Below are positions 16,298-24,049 of a DNA stretch of 42,698 nucleotides, in pieces. The notes beneath the pieces were generated by a model. That model was given only the letters and a program-made list of their open reading frames with translations, ran no database searches and was not told the DNA's origin. Every line of letters starts with the position of its first letter. The stretch's first letter is position 1. The position numbers were made by a program, and so were the translations under genes. The stretch covers positions 1 to 42,698 of the forward strand of contig CAJTZX010000036.1 in NCBI GenBank assembly GCA_910584345.1, in the 5' to 3' direction. This stretch comes from an uncultured Eubacterium sp. (GTDB lineage Bacteria > Bacillota > Clostridia > Lachnospirales > Lachnospiraceae).

Positions 16298-17045
16298 CGA
16301 AGAATCCTCCCGCTACCTTATCGCCTGTAAGATAAACACCTTTTGCTTTATCTGTGATCGCTTTTTCCCATTCCGTACTTTCTGCACCACCGTCATTGAC
16401 AATGATTCCTTTATCAATTTCAATGACACGTTTTTTCATAATTCGTACGATCTCCAGATTATGTGTAACTACTACTACCGTTGTTCCCCGAGCGTTAATT
16501 TCTTCCAGAAGATTCATGATTTCCCAAGCGTTATTATTGTCCAGATTTCCAGTCGGTTCATCTGCCAGCAATATTTTAGGCTGATTCACCAATGCACGCG
16601 CAATCGCCACACGCTGCTGCTCTCCTCCAGACAGCTGCTTTGGATATGATCGGTATTTCGCGGCAAGTCCTACCATCGATAACATCTGTGGCACCTTTTT
16701 ACGGATCGTTCTGCCAGAGCTACCGATCACGTGCATTGCAAAACTAACATTATCGTATACATTTCGGTCTTTTAACAGACGAAAATCCTGAAAAACTACC
16801 CCAATCTGGCGGCGAAAAACCGGTATTTGCCTGCGCCTGATACCTCCAATTTCCTGACCGTTTATGTAAATTTTTCCATTTGTCGGCTCCAATTCCTTTA
16901 GCAGCAGCTTAATCAGAGTTGATTTTCCTGATCCGCTGTCGCCCACAACAAACACAAACTCCCCTTCCTTGATCTGAATCGAAATATCATCCAGTGCAGG
17001 AATCCCTTCTGCGTATGATTTACTTACATGTTCAAGCCGAATCAT
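16287..17045 (-). CDS. ftsE: cell division ATP-binding protein FtsE
   Basis: ABC ATPase of the FtsEX complex. It has Walker A GDSGSGKS (35-42), Q-loop 'VFQDFRLL', signature LSGGEQQRVAIARAL, Walker B ILLADEPTGNLD and a switch His in VVTHNLE. At 252 residues it is about 25 longer than the usual 220-230; the extra C-terminal part (EKAITDKAKGVYLTGDKVAGGFFDED) is acidic. Start 17045 with AGGAGG upstream. It is followed by ftsX in an 11-base overlap and preceded by a CdaR/PucR-type regulator 17 bases upstream. Confidence 0.97.
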   Translation of the reverse strand: MIRLEHVSKSYAEGIPALDDISIQIKEGEFVFVVGDSGSGKSTLIKLLLKELEPTNGKIYINGQEIGGIRRRQIPVFRRQIGVVFQDFRLLKDRNVYDNVSFAMHVIGSSGRTIRKKVPQMLSMVGLAAKYRSYPKQLSGGEQQRVAIARALVNQPKILLADEPTGNLDNNNAWEIMNLLEEINARGTTVVVVTHNLEIVRIMKKRVIEIDKGIIVNDGGAESTEWEKAITDKAKGVYLTGDKVAGGFFDED

Positions 17046-17061
17046 ATATTTGATTATCCTC

Positions 17062-18150
17062 CTAATAGTCCAGTGTTTCCATATACTTCATATATTTTAC
17101 AACCATAAGTGCAATTTTAAACGTAATGGCATCTTCAAACACCCGGAGATCCAGTCCCGTACTTTTCTGCAGCTTATCCAGCCGATATACAAGTGTATTA
17201 CGATGAATATAAAGCTGTCTGGAAGTTTCAGACACATTCAGACTGTTTTCAAAAAACTTATTGATTGTCGTTAATGTTTCTTCATCAAATTCATCCGGTG
17301 ATTTGCCGTCAAAAATCTCTTTGATAAACATCTTGCACAATGGAATCGGCAGCTGATAGATCAAACGTCCGATACCAAGCTGTGAATAAGCAATAATATC
17401 TTTATCTTCAAAGAAAATCTTACCAACATCCAACGCCATACGCGCTTCTTTATAAGAGCGGGATACTTCTTTGATCTCTCCTACGATCGTACCATAAGCA
17501 ATATGCTCCTGGCCGGTCAGATCCGAAGTGAACAAGTTCCAGATGACTTCTGCTGTTTTTGCAAGATCATCATAGCCTTCATTTTCAGCCAGTTCTTTCA
17601 CAACAATAATGTTTTTCTCATCTACAGCTGTAACAAAATCTTTGGATTTTCCGCCAAACAAGCTTCTGACACGTTCCAGCTCATTGCCATCTTTTTCACG
17701 GTTTGTTTCAATAATATAGACCGCCCTTCGCACATCCGCCTCAATATGGAGCTTCTTTGCACGATTGTAAATATCTACCAAAAGCAAATTGTCCAGCAAC
17801 AAATTTTTGATAAAGTTATCTTTATCAAATCTTTCTTTGTATGCGATTAACAAATTCTGAATCTGAAAACTGGCAATCTTGCCGATCATATAAACGTCAT
17901 CGCTCTCTCCATAAGCAAGCAGTACATATTCCAATTGATGCTCATCAAATACCTTAAAAAACTGACATCCCTGCATAACCTGGCTGTCAGCCGGAGATTC
18001 CACAAACAAAAGTGCAGAATCCTTATATCTTTCGCTATCTGCAAATGTCGACGCCAAAACTTTACCCTCGGTATCAATCACACATAAATCAGTACGAGTT
18101 ATCCCCTTTAACCCATCTATTGTATTCTGAAGTATTTGGTTTGATATCAT
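17062..18150 (-). CDS. CdaR/PucR-type transcriptional regulator
   Basis: 362 residues from M at 18150 (GGAG closely upstream). N-terminal part: a sugar-diacid-recognition-like domain 'ILQNTIDGLKGITRTDLCVIDTEGKVLAST'. Then a GGDEF-derived region 'AYGTIVGEIKEVSRSYKEARMALDVGKIF'. The C-terminus is the PucR-type helix-turn-helix 'FFENSLNVSETSRQLYIHRNTLVYRLDKLQKSTGLD'. The ligand is not known; the family senses small metabolites. It may regulate itself through direct repeats upstream. Placement before ftsEX is recurrent in Clostridia (recollection, not checked). Confidence 0.85.
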   Translation of the reverse strand: MISNQILQNTIDGLKGITRTDLCVIDTEGKVLASTFADSERYKDSALLFVESPADSQVMQGCQFFKVFDEHQLEYVLLAYGESDDVYMIGKIASFQIQNLLIAYKERFDKDNFIKNLLLDNLLLVDIYNRAKKLHIEADVRRAVYIIETNREKDGNELERVRSLFGGKSKDFVTAVDEKNIIVVKELAENEGYDDLAKTAEVIWNLFTSDLTGQEHIAYGTIVGEIKEVSRSYKEARMALDVGKIFFEDKDIIAYSQLGIGRLIYQLPIPLCKMFIKEIFDGKSPDEFDEETLTTINKFFENSLNVSETSRQLYIHRNTLVYRLDKLQKSTGLDLRVFEDAITFKIALMVVKYMKYMETLDY

Positions 18151-18194
18151 ATTTTTTCTCCTTCTCTTCCAGTAACCGTCTGCTGTGTATTCTG

Positions 18195-18241
18195 TTTTTG
18201 TATAAAATTTCACAAAAAATCTAACTTCTTTTTGTATAAAA
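18195..18241. repeat. direct repeat upstream of the CdaR/PucR-type regulator
   Basis: TTTTTGTATAAAA occurs at 18195-18207 and 18229-18241, 34 bp apart (about three helical turns), within the promoter-size gap before the regulator start at 18150. It could be a pair of operator sites or simply AT-rich chance repeats. Confidence 0.35.
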
Positions 18242-18307
18242 AAGCAGTTTTAATTATCATAATACAAAACGTAAAAAAAATAAAGTAGAAAGTCACATTT
18301 TTTTGTG

Positions 18308-19168
18308 CTAATATTCCAAAAAACCTTCCCCCAGCACTTCTCGTGCATCTGTAACGATTACAAATGCATGAACGTCGATATTTTTAATATATTCCTTTAA
18401 CGTTACAACCTCCTTTTTTGATACAATGCAAAATAGCATACTGCGTTCTTCTCCTCGATACATACCTACTGCTGGAAGCAATGTAGTACCTCTGTTCATC
18501 TGATGCATGACTGCATCTGCGATCTGTTCATACTGATCGGATATAATATAGACGGCTTTGGAAAACTTGCCGCCCTCCGTAATTAAATCCGACACCCTGG
18601 ATGTAATATATACCGCAAACACTGCATATAGCGACGCGCGAATCCCGCACACATAAATTCCTGCAAGGATAATTACACCGTCAATTATCTGCAAAATCTG
18701 TGCAATGGAATAGGCTCGAAACTTCATATGAAGCAATGTCGCAATCAAATCAGTGCCACCGGTCGCAACCTGCGCACTCAGCACCAGACCAATACCGGCG
18801 CCTGTCATAACTCCACCATAGACAGATGCAAGCAAGTAATCTCCTCCTGCCAGATCACAATCCGGTATTACCCCAAGCCAAAAAGAAAGCAACAGCGACG
18901 CAATCATCGTGCGTCCAAGAAAACGGCCACCTTTTAATTTAAACGCCGCAAGAAAAAGAGGTATGTTTAATACAAGATTCGTAAGCCAGATAGGAACACC
19001 GCCTTTTACAAATTCCATTGTGAGTCTGCGCAGCATAATCCCGATACCGGTAAATCCACCGGTAATCAGCCCGATTGGGTCATAAGTACTTTTAATTGCA
19101 AATGCCATAATGCCCGTTCCTGCTGCAATCAACAAATAAGAACGGATAATTCTGCTATTTTTATTCAT
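18308..19168 (-). CDS. YitT family membrane protein
   Basis: About 287 residues with five or six transmembrane helices, then a C-terminal DUF2179 (small alpha/beta) domain starting near residue 215: 'GKFSKAVYIISDQYEQIADAVMHQMNRGTTLLPAVGMY...RSMLFCIVSKKEVVTLKEYIKNIDVHAFVIVTDAREVLGEGF'. The conserved GGFTGIGIM and GGTDLIA motifs are family hallmarks. Function unknown, possibly transport. I prefer the ATG at 19168 because AGGA lies five bases upstream; the ATG at 19180 is alternative. The gene overlaps the preceding one by 8 bases, which suggests coupled translation. Confidence 0.9.
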   Translation of the reverse strand: MNKNSRIIRSYLLIAAGTGIMAFAIKSTYDPIGLITGGFTGIGIMLRRLTMEFVKGGVPIWLTNLVLNIPLFLAAFKLKGGRFLGRTMIASLLLSFWLGVIPDCDLAGGDYLLASVYGGVMTGAGIGLVLSAQVATGGTDLIATLLHMKFRAYSIAQILQIIDGVIILAGIYVCGIRASLYAVFAVYITSRVSDLITEGGKFSKAVYIISDQYEQIADAVMHQMNRGTTLLPAVGMYRGEERSMLFCIVSKKEVVTLKEYIKNIDVHAFVIVTDAREVLGEGFLEY

Positions 19169-19838
19169 GTCTGTCCTCATAATTGTGTATCACGTTTTTA
19201 AACCTTCCCTTATGGATCAGCTGTTGTATCCAAAATAAAAAAGACGGCTTTTTTTGCGTTGTTTCATAATCTGCACTAAGAGAATACCAGACTCTAGCGC
19301 TGATTTTAGCCTTTTCCTGCATCAAAAATGCATCCTCCTGCGGAGAATCAAGCGTAGACAAGATAATGTCCGGCGCAGCCGCATTAATCTCATTAATCAT
19401 CATGTCATAATCACTACTGCATGTATCTAAAACATAGTTTCCCACAATGCTTATATTTTCATACTTTAATTTCAAAAATTGCAAAAAAGCGTTGAAATCG
19501 CTCTGGCTTTGGGCCACAAGAAAAAAACTGCTGTTGCTATGGATTCTTTCTTTTAAAAATTCACTCATAAATCCATGCTCGCTGGCTTCATGCAAACGCT
19601 GAGCAGAATAAATACCCGCCTCTGTCAATATTTCCCTGTCACCAACGACAACCAGATCTGCCTGTTTAATCCCATCCCGTACTGTCTGGTTTTCCGCTGC
19701 CATACTAAGCATTTCTATCGAAACTGTCCTTATAATATTCAATTCCTGTTTATGATAAAATGTTTCACTTTTCATCATCTCTTCCCGCAGCGTAAAATTG
19801 TCGATCTCCATTCCAAGCAGCCGGATTTTCTTTACCAT
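19161..19838 (-). CDS. divergent WecG/TagA/CpsF-type glycosyltransferase-like protein
   Basis: 225 residues. The pattern is that of the WecG/TagA/CpsF family: an N-terminal MKKI-like strand with 'LLGMEIDNFTLREEM', a T/S motif and 'TVSIEMLSMAA'. A strand 'QADLVVVGDREIL' follows in place of the usual aDGxGv (the Asp is kept, the Gly is not), then FFLVAQSQ and ISIVGNY. Later, 'PDIILSTLDSPQEDAFL' stands for the usual LGsPKQE. The classical substrate residues are altered, so an orthodox ManNAc transferase role is doubtful. No membrane span. Overlaps YitT by 8 bases. A strong leftward promoter lies upstream. Confidence 0.68.
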   Translation of the reverse strand: MVKKIRLLGMEIDNFTLREEMMKSETFYHKQELNIIRTVSIEMLSMAAENQTVRDGIKQADLVVVGDREILTEAGIYSAQRLHEASEHGFMSEFLKERIHSNSSFFLVAQSQSDFNAFLQFLKLKYENISIVGNYVLDTCSSDYDMMINEINAAAPDIILSTLDSPQEDAFLMQEKAKISARVWYSLSADYETTQKKPSFLFWIQQLIHKGRFKNVIHNYEDRHE

Positions 19839-19889
19839 AAAACACCTCGCTTTTATCGTGAATCACCACATGCTATATGATAAATCAGT

Positions 19890-19918
19890 AGTATAGCAAA
19901 TCCTTTTGTTTTTTTCAA
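19890..19918 (-). promoter_or_regulatory. promoter of the WecG/TagA-like and YitT genes
   Basis: On the minus strand TTGAAA (19913-19918), a 17-bp spacer and TATACT (19890-19895), about 50 bases before the start at 19838. Confidence 0.7.
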
Positions 19919-20100
19919 GCAATATCATTTTCCTATAAATATGTGACAATTGTATGAATATTTCGACATATTTTGACCTTTTTCCTTATTATCTTCATGA
20001 TTCAAAAGTCAATAGATTTATTCATCTATTTTCAAAACAAGCCATCTTTATGAATGCTTCACAAAACTTATGTTCCGGGTTTACGGAACTATCCACTGAC

Positions 20101-20188
20101 TTTTCCACATCTAATTTTGTGGATAACGTGCATAACTCTGTGTATAACTCTATTTTTTCACATTTTCTTCATTTTTCGATGTGGATAA
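20101..20188 (+). promoter_or_regulatory. DnaA-box cluster in a long intergenic region
   Basis: TGTGGATAA at 20118-20126 and 20180-20188 and TGTGTATAA at 20139-20147 are perfect matches to the DnaA box (TTATNCACA, reverse orientation). CGTGCATAA at 20127-20135 differs by one base, and TTTTCCACA at 20101-20109 is one base off in the other orientation. The region 19839-20417 (578 bp) contains no gene; the sequence around the boxes is AT-rich. Not oriC: there is no dnaA or dnaN and the flanking genes are co-directional. It more likely binds DnaA as a regulatory or titration site. Confidence 0.7.
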
Positions 20189-20336
20189 CTTTTTTTCGAC
20201 CGCCCATTTTTTTTGTCATTTGCTGGAAAATGTTTTTTATTTTGGTCATTTTGTATATTCCCTTTCTTTTTATCAAATGCCCCTGTTTATTCCTATATTC
20301 TGTTTTGTGTAAAATGAATCCAAAAAAGAAATAACA

Positions 20337-20380
20337 AAAACAGGAAAATACTTCTTTACGAGAAGTCATTTTCCTGTTTT
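20337..20380 (-). terminator. terminator of the NlpC/P60 gene
   Basis: AAAACAGGAAAAT (20337-20349) pairs with ATTTTCCTGTTTT (20368-20380), and an inner stem ACTTCT/AGAAGT closes on a CGTAA-type loop on the minus strand. The minus strand then reads TTTTTG after the stem. It lies about 40 bases past the stop of the NlpC/P60 gene (20418). Confidence 0.85.
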
Positions 20381-20417
20381 ATTTAAATTCTTGTTTATTG
20401 TTTAAAAAATCTGACTA

Positions 20418-21728
20418 TTAAAAAATTCTTCGTACTGCTACAACCGGACGATAATTTGCTGGCGATGTATATTTAATACCATCTGCAGGATTGCTGGCAT
20501 GAATGACAGTATTACCACCTGCATAAATTGCTACATGTCCATCATAACAAAGAATATCTCCTGGCTGCATACTATCATAGCTTACACCATATCCGGCACT
20601 TCTTAGTGCACTAGAAGAATGCGGCAGTGAAACGCCAAAATGTGCATATACACTCATAACAAATCCAGAGCAATCTGTTCCGCCTGTCAGACTTGAGCCA
20701 CCATATACATATGGATATCCTAAAAACTGGCTCGCATAATTAACCACTGACTGGCCGGAGCTGCTTGTGGATGGCGCAGACTCTGTACTGGAAGAAGTAC
20801 TGCTTGTCCCTGTAGAAGAACTGCTGCTTGATCCTGTAGAAGAACTGCTCTGATTGCTTGTCCCTGCAGACGAACTATTGTTTGCGGCTTCTTCCTGTGC
20901 TCTGCGTGCCTCTTCTTCTAATCTGGCCTGCTCCTCAATTGCAAGTCTTGCCTCTTCTTCTGCCCTTGATTCTGCATATGTATATTCTCGGGTAATATCT
21001 ACATAATCAGAAGATACAAATCCTTTGCCATCATCTACTGTTACTTTTACCCAACCATCTTTATATGCTTTCATGCTTGCTACTTCCAGTTCTTCGCCAT
21101 CTGGAACAAGCGTAAGCACTTCGGATTTTTGAGAAGCCTTGCTTCTGACTTTTAATGTTGTTGTATTAACTTTCGCAATTTGAACGCCAACTGATTTTAC
21201 AAGATCTTCATCACCTACAACTACAAAATCACTCTTTACATATCCAATTACGGAACCTGATTTTACTTTGTACCAATCACCTTTTTTACGAATGACTGTC
21301 GCAACGGAATTACTATATAATTTACCAAGCTGCTCAGAATTTTCGTCTGGTTTTTTGCGGATATTTACATAATCGTTTACCTGTGCGACTGCCATTTTAT
21401 CATAATCGACATCATCTACACTCGTTTTTTTATTTTCTACTTGAACTTTTTCTTTTTTACTGCTATTTTTTGTATCTTTCTTTGCATCTGCATCGGATGC
21501 TTCTGCGGCATTTTTATTCTGTGAAACCAAATTCTTTTCCAAATAATCTGCTACTGCCGATGATACTCCTGCTGTTGTTGATGAAGTATTTAACTCGCTT
21601 TTGACAATAGCGCTTGCATATTGTGAGATTCCTGCTGAAGGCGCTGCCATTACATTGTATGCCGGTAAAGTTGTAAATAAAGTACCTGCGAGACAGCAAG
21701 CTGCTATTTTCAGTGGTTGATTCTTCAT
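20418..21728 (-). CDS. secreted SH3-domain NlpC/P60 peptidoglycan endopeptidase
   Basis: 436 residues. A signal peptide (about 1-28; KKN then LKIAACCLAGTLF, ending near VMA) leads to an extracellular protein. Two bacterial SH3 domains lie near 115-172 and 180-245 (wall binding), followed by a Glu/Ala/Arg coiled coil (250-282) and a Ser/Thr-rich linker. The C-terminal NlpC/P60 domain carries Cys353 (GGTDCSGF), His398 and His410. Such enzymes cut stem peptides, usually gamma-D-Glu-diamino-acid bonds. The promoter upstream is a near-perfect consensus, so the gene is likely well expressed. Confidence 0.95.
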   Translation of the reverse strand: MKNQPLKIAACCLAGTLFTTLPAYNVMAAPSAGISQYASAIVKSELNTSSTTAGVSSAVADYLEKNLVSQNKNAAEASDADAKKDTKNSSKKEKVQVENKKTSVDDVDYDKMAVAQVNDYVNIRKKPDENSEQLGKLYSNSVATVIRKKGDWYKVKSGSVIGYVKSDFVVVGDEDLVKSVGVQIAKVNTTTLKVRSKASQKSEVLTLVPDGEELEVASMKAYKDGWVKVTVDDGKGFVSSDYVDITREYTYAESRAEEEARLAIEEQARLEEEARRAQEEAANNSSSAGTSNQSSSSTGSSSSSSTGTSSTSSSTESAPSTSSSGQSVVNYASQFLGYPYVYGGSSLTGGTDCSGFVMSVYAHFGVSLPHSSSALRSAGYGVSYDSMQPGDILCYDGHVAIYAGGNTVIHASNPADGIKYTSPANYRPVVAVRRIF

Positions 21729-21838
21729 ACTTTCCTCCTGATTTTTCCTATATTTATGATTGATACCTATCTCTTCTTTATTGTCTTTATCTGATAATCT
21801 GCTGATTCTATATTTATTACAGATTTATTACGATATTG

Positions 21839-21867
21839 ATTATAGCAGAGCACATCCGCTATGTCAA
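21839..21867 (-). promoter_or_regulatory. consensus promoter of the NlpC/P60 gene
   Basis: On the minus strand TTGACA (21862-21867), a 17-bp spacer and TATAAT (21839-21844): all 12 consensus bases. A leader of about 100 nt follows, with a repeated TAATAAAT motif and a GGAGG site before the start. Confidence 0.85.
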
Positions 21868-22048
21868 CAGATTTGTCGCACATATATCGGGCAAATTTTG
21901 TTGTTTTTTATGCAATTTTACAAATAAGAGGAAGTTTTTAAATACCAAAAACGAAACATATCTGTAATAAATGTGTTATTTCTACAAATTAGGACTATAA
22001 TTTTGCCTTTTTATGTTTATTTTGTATGGCTTACTATACATTTTTGAA

Positions 22049-22077
22049 TTGTATTTTTTGAATACAGCAGGTATAAT
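22049..22077 (+). promoter_or_regulatory. promoter of yjfB
   Basis: TTGTAT (22049-22054), a 17-bp spacer and TATAAT (22072-22077), then GGAGGTG at 22108 before the start. It is divergent from the NlpC/P60 promoter; the rest of 21729-22119 (391 bp) holds only the two promoters and an inverted pair of TCTGTAATAAAT. Confidence 0.55.
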
Positions 22078-22119
22078 AAGAATTGGCAATATCATTTTAT
22101 ATATGAAGGAGGTGTTTCT

Positions 22120-22314
22120 ATGGAAATTGGTTCTTTAGCGGATATCGCTCTTGCGCAGATGCCTGCTTTATCTACAGCAAAACCAAGCGATATTTCCATT
22201 GCTATGCTAAGCAAGCAATTGGATATGACACAGGAAATGGGTGCGGACATGATTAAAGCAATGGAGCATTCTGTTCAGCCAAATATTGGCGGAAATATCG
22301 ATGTATATGCATAG
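22120..22314 (+). CDS. YjfB-like putative motility protein
   Basis: 64 residues: MEIGSLADIALAQMPALSTAKPSDISIAML... then SKQLDMTQEMGADMIKAMEHSVQPNIGGNIDVYA. It matches the YjfB family pattern (small alpha-helical protein with SxxKQxDMxxxMGxxMxKxME). The B. subtilis member is linked to the motility regulon. The start at 22120 has a GGAGGTG site and it is a single gene ending in a bidirectional terminator. No flagellar genes are in this window. Confidence 0.85.
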   Translation: MEIGSLADIALAQMPALSTAKPSDISIAMLSKQLDMTQEMGADMIKAMEHSVQPNIGGNIDVYA

Positions 22315-22340
22315 CCTTTCATTAGAAGGATGGCAACCGT

Positions 22341-22364
22341 TCCATGGGTTATCTAAACTGTTAC
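22341..22364. repeat. dispersed intergenic repeat, copy after yjfB
   Basis: TCCATGGGTTATCTAAACTG followed by TTAC. The same consensus (GGTTATCTGAACTGTTAC) occurs at 725-742, near 765 at the end of ispD, near 4590, 6906 and 28066, mostly attached to gene ends. It precedes the yjfB terminator. Confidence 0.55.
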
Positions 22365-22395
22365 GAAAGAGGCAGATATTACATCTGCCTCTTTC
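22365..22395. terminator. bidirectional terminator between yjfB and cvfB
   Basis: GAAAGAGGCAGAT (22365-22377) pairs perfectly with ATCTGCCTCTTTC (22383-22395) around a 5-base ATTAC loop. It abuts the stop codon of the leftward cvfB-like gene (22396), so it serves both convergent genes. Confidence 0.85.
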
Positions 22396-23229
22396 TTATA
22401 ATTTCCGGATTGCATGTTCTGTAATTTCTATTTTTCTTTCCTTATATAAATGTCCCACCGCGCGCTTAAATGCATTTTTACTCATTTTCATTTCTCGCTT
22501 TATAACCTCAGGAGATGCTTTGTCATTAAACGGAAGAACGCCTGCATAAGATTCGATCGTCTGCATAACTTTTTCTGCGTCTGCATCCATCTGTATATAC
22601 GCTTTTTCACGTCGCGTCAAATCCAGTTTTCCATCCGGTTTTACATTGGTTACTTTCGCTTCTATGACATCTCCGATCTTTAGCATTGAACAGTCTTCAT
22701 GCGAAGGAAACATTGCAGAATACTTATCGTCCACAGCTGCAAACGTTCCAAAATTCTCACTGAATTCGTAAATGCGTCCCTTCACGATATCCCCCTTTTG
22801 ATAAGGAGAATCCTGTGACAAAAGCAAATACAAATCTTTCATGCTGGCGCAAAGCCTGCGGCTTTTATCAATATAAAGCGTTACAAGTATTTCATCGCCC
22901 GGGTGAATCTGTGTCGTCATTTCTTTATATGGAAGAAACAGATCTTTTTCGAGTCCCCAGTCTAAAAATGCTCCAATATTGCCAACAGACAACACTTTTA
23001 ATGCGGCATAGCTGCCAATGGTCAGTTTGGGCTGATTGGTCGTTGCAATCAAACGGTCTTTAGAATCTTTATATAAAAAAACTCTCAGCTCATCACCAAC
23101 TCGTGTATCTGGCGGCACCTGTTTTTTCGGAAGCAGTACCCGCGTCTGGTCATTTGTTTGTTCTGCGAGATAAACACCAAAATCAACCAGCTTTACTACC
23201 TGCAAAATTTGGTATTCTCCTAATTTCAT
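22396..23229 (-). CDS. CvfB/YitL family S1-domain RNA-binding protein
   Basis: 277 residues: repeated S1-like OB folds ('ILQVVKLVDFGVYLAEQ', 'ALKVLSVGNIGAFLDWGLEKDLFLPYKEM', 'GDIVKGRIYEFSENFGTFAAVDDKYSAMFPSHE'), followed by a C-terminal winged-helix segment (KRAVGHLYKERKIEI). This order is that of the CvfB family (virulence-linked RNA-binding protein in Staphylococcus; YitL in Bacillus). The role is post-transcriptional by family. Start 23229 with AGGAG upstream. Confidence 0.9.
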   Translation of the reverse strand: MKLGEYQILQVVKLVDFGVYLAEQTNDQTRVLLPKKQVPPDTRVGDELRVFLYKDSKDRLIATTNQPKLTIGSYAALKVLSVGNIGAFLDWGLEKDLFLPYKEMTTQIHPGDEILVTLYIDKSRRLCASMKDLYLLLSQDSPYQKGDIVKGRIYEFSENFGTFAAVDDKYSAMFPSHEDCSMLKIGDVIEAKVTNVKPDGKLDLTRREKAYIQMDADAEKVMQTIESYAGVLPFNDKASPEVIKREMKMSKNAFKRAVGHLYKERKIEITEHAIRKL

Positions 23230-23273
23230 AGGATGGCTCCTTTCATATGCATGTCATTTGCAAAGTTTATTTA

Positions 23274-24017
23274 TTATGCTGTTTTTGTATAAAATTCCAT
23301 CATCGTATATGGCTTTTCGTCTGCTCCGTTTAGTTTTACCGTCCAGCAATTTTGCTGATGACAGACCAGCGGATATAATTCGTCCTGGTATACAGCCGGC
23401 TTTTTATATTCCGCACGGATACGTACCGGCTGTATATCTACTGGAAGCAGTTCTTCAGCTAACAGGATATATTTTGCATTATTGACATGCTGATTCGTAT
23501 CAATAAAATAGCGTGGGATTCGAAACGGTTCGCTTTCCTGCATCATACTTGTTTCCATATCCGTAATTTTGCGATCCATATATTCCATCTCAAGCCTAGG
23601 CTGAACATGATACGCACTGGCAACCTCCGGCGTAATACGCACCGGTCTGTTTTTCAGCATGTCCATAAACACCCAAACAGAACTGGCAAGTACAATGTTT
23701 TTGCCTGCTTCATCTTCAATCTTAAAATTACGGAATCCTAAAAAACCATGAAAATCATAAGGCCATGTTGTAATCCGAATCTTCTCTCCAAAACTTGGAT
23801 AGCGCATAATGTCTGCTTGCCAGCTGTTTAATACCCAAGCGGTTTGATGTGTATGCATATAGGTAAGACCAACGCCCAGTTCTTCCGCCTGAAAGGTACA
23901 GATATCTTGAAAATAATCCAGAATATCCGAAAGCCTAGTCTGACGGTCTGCGCCGCATGTACTGTAGCGAACTCTCGTTTCCATTGTATAAATACTTGTT
24001 TCCTGTTTGTTTATCAT
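23274..24017 (-). CDS. acyl-ACP thioesterase (FatA/FatB-like)
   Basis: 247 residues of the PF01643 type: double hotdog fold. The N-terminus has 'TRVRYSTCGADRQTRLSDILDYFQD' and W-VL-S motifs. The second half contains the catalytic region 'RYFIDTNQHVNNAKYILLAEELL' (Asn/His in D-x-N-x-H-V-N-N) and the later 'EYKKPAVYQDELYPLV' segment. It hydrolyses acyl-ACP to free fatty acid, for fatty-acid release or membrane remodelling. Cytosolic. Start 24017, AAGGAAAG upstream. 32 bases after the stop of purL on the same strand, so they may be co-transcribed. Confidence 0.92.
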   Translation of the reverse strand: MINKQETSIYTMETRVRYSTCGADRQTRLSDILDYFQDICTFQAEELGVGLTYMHTHQTAWVLNSWQADIMRYPSFGEKIRITTWPYDFHGFLGFRNFKIEDEAGKNIVLASSVWVFMDMLKNRPVRITPEVASAYHVQPRLEMEYMDRKITDMETSMMQESEPFRIPRYFIDTNQHVNNAKYILLAEELLPVDIQPVRIRAEYKKPAVYQDELYPLVCHQQNCWTVKLNGADEKPYTMMEFYTKTA

Positions 24018-24049
24018 TTTTCTTTCCTTATTTAGATATCTTGATATCG

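Noticed and set aside
20101..20188. oriC
   Set aside because: DnaA boxes are present but there is no dnaA/dnaN/rpmH, no clear unwinding element, and genes on both sides are co-directional; a regulatory cluster is more likely.
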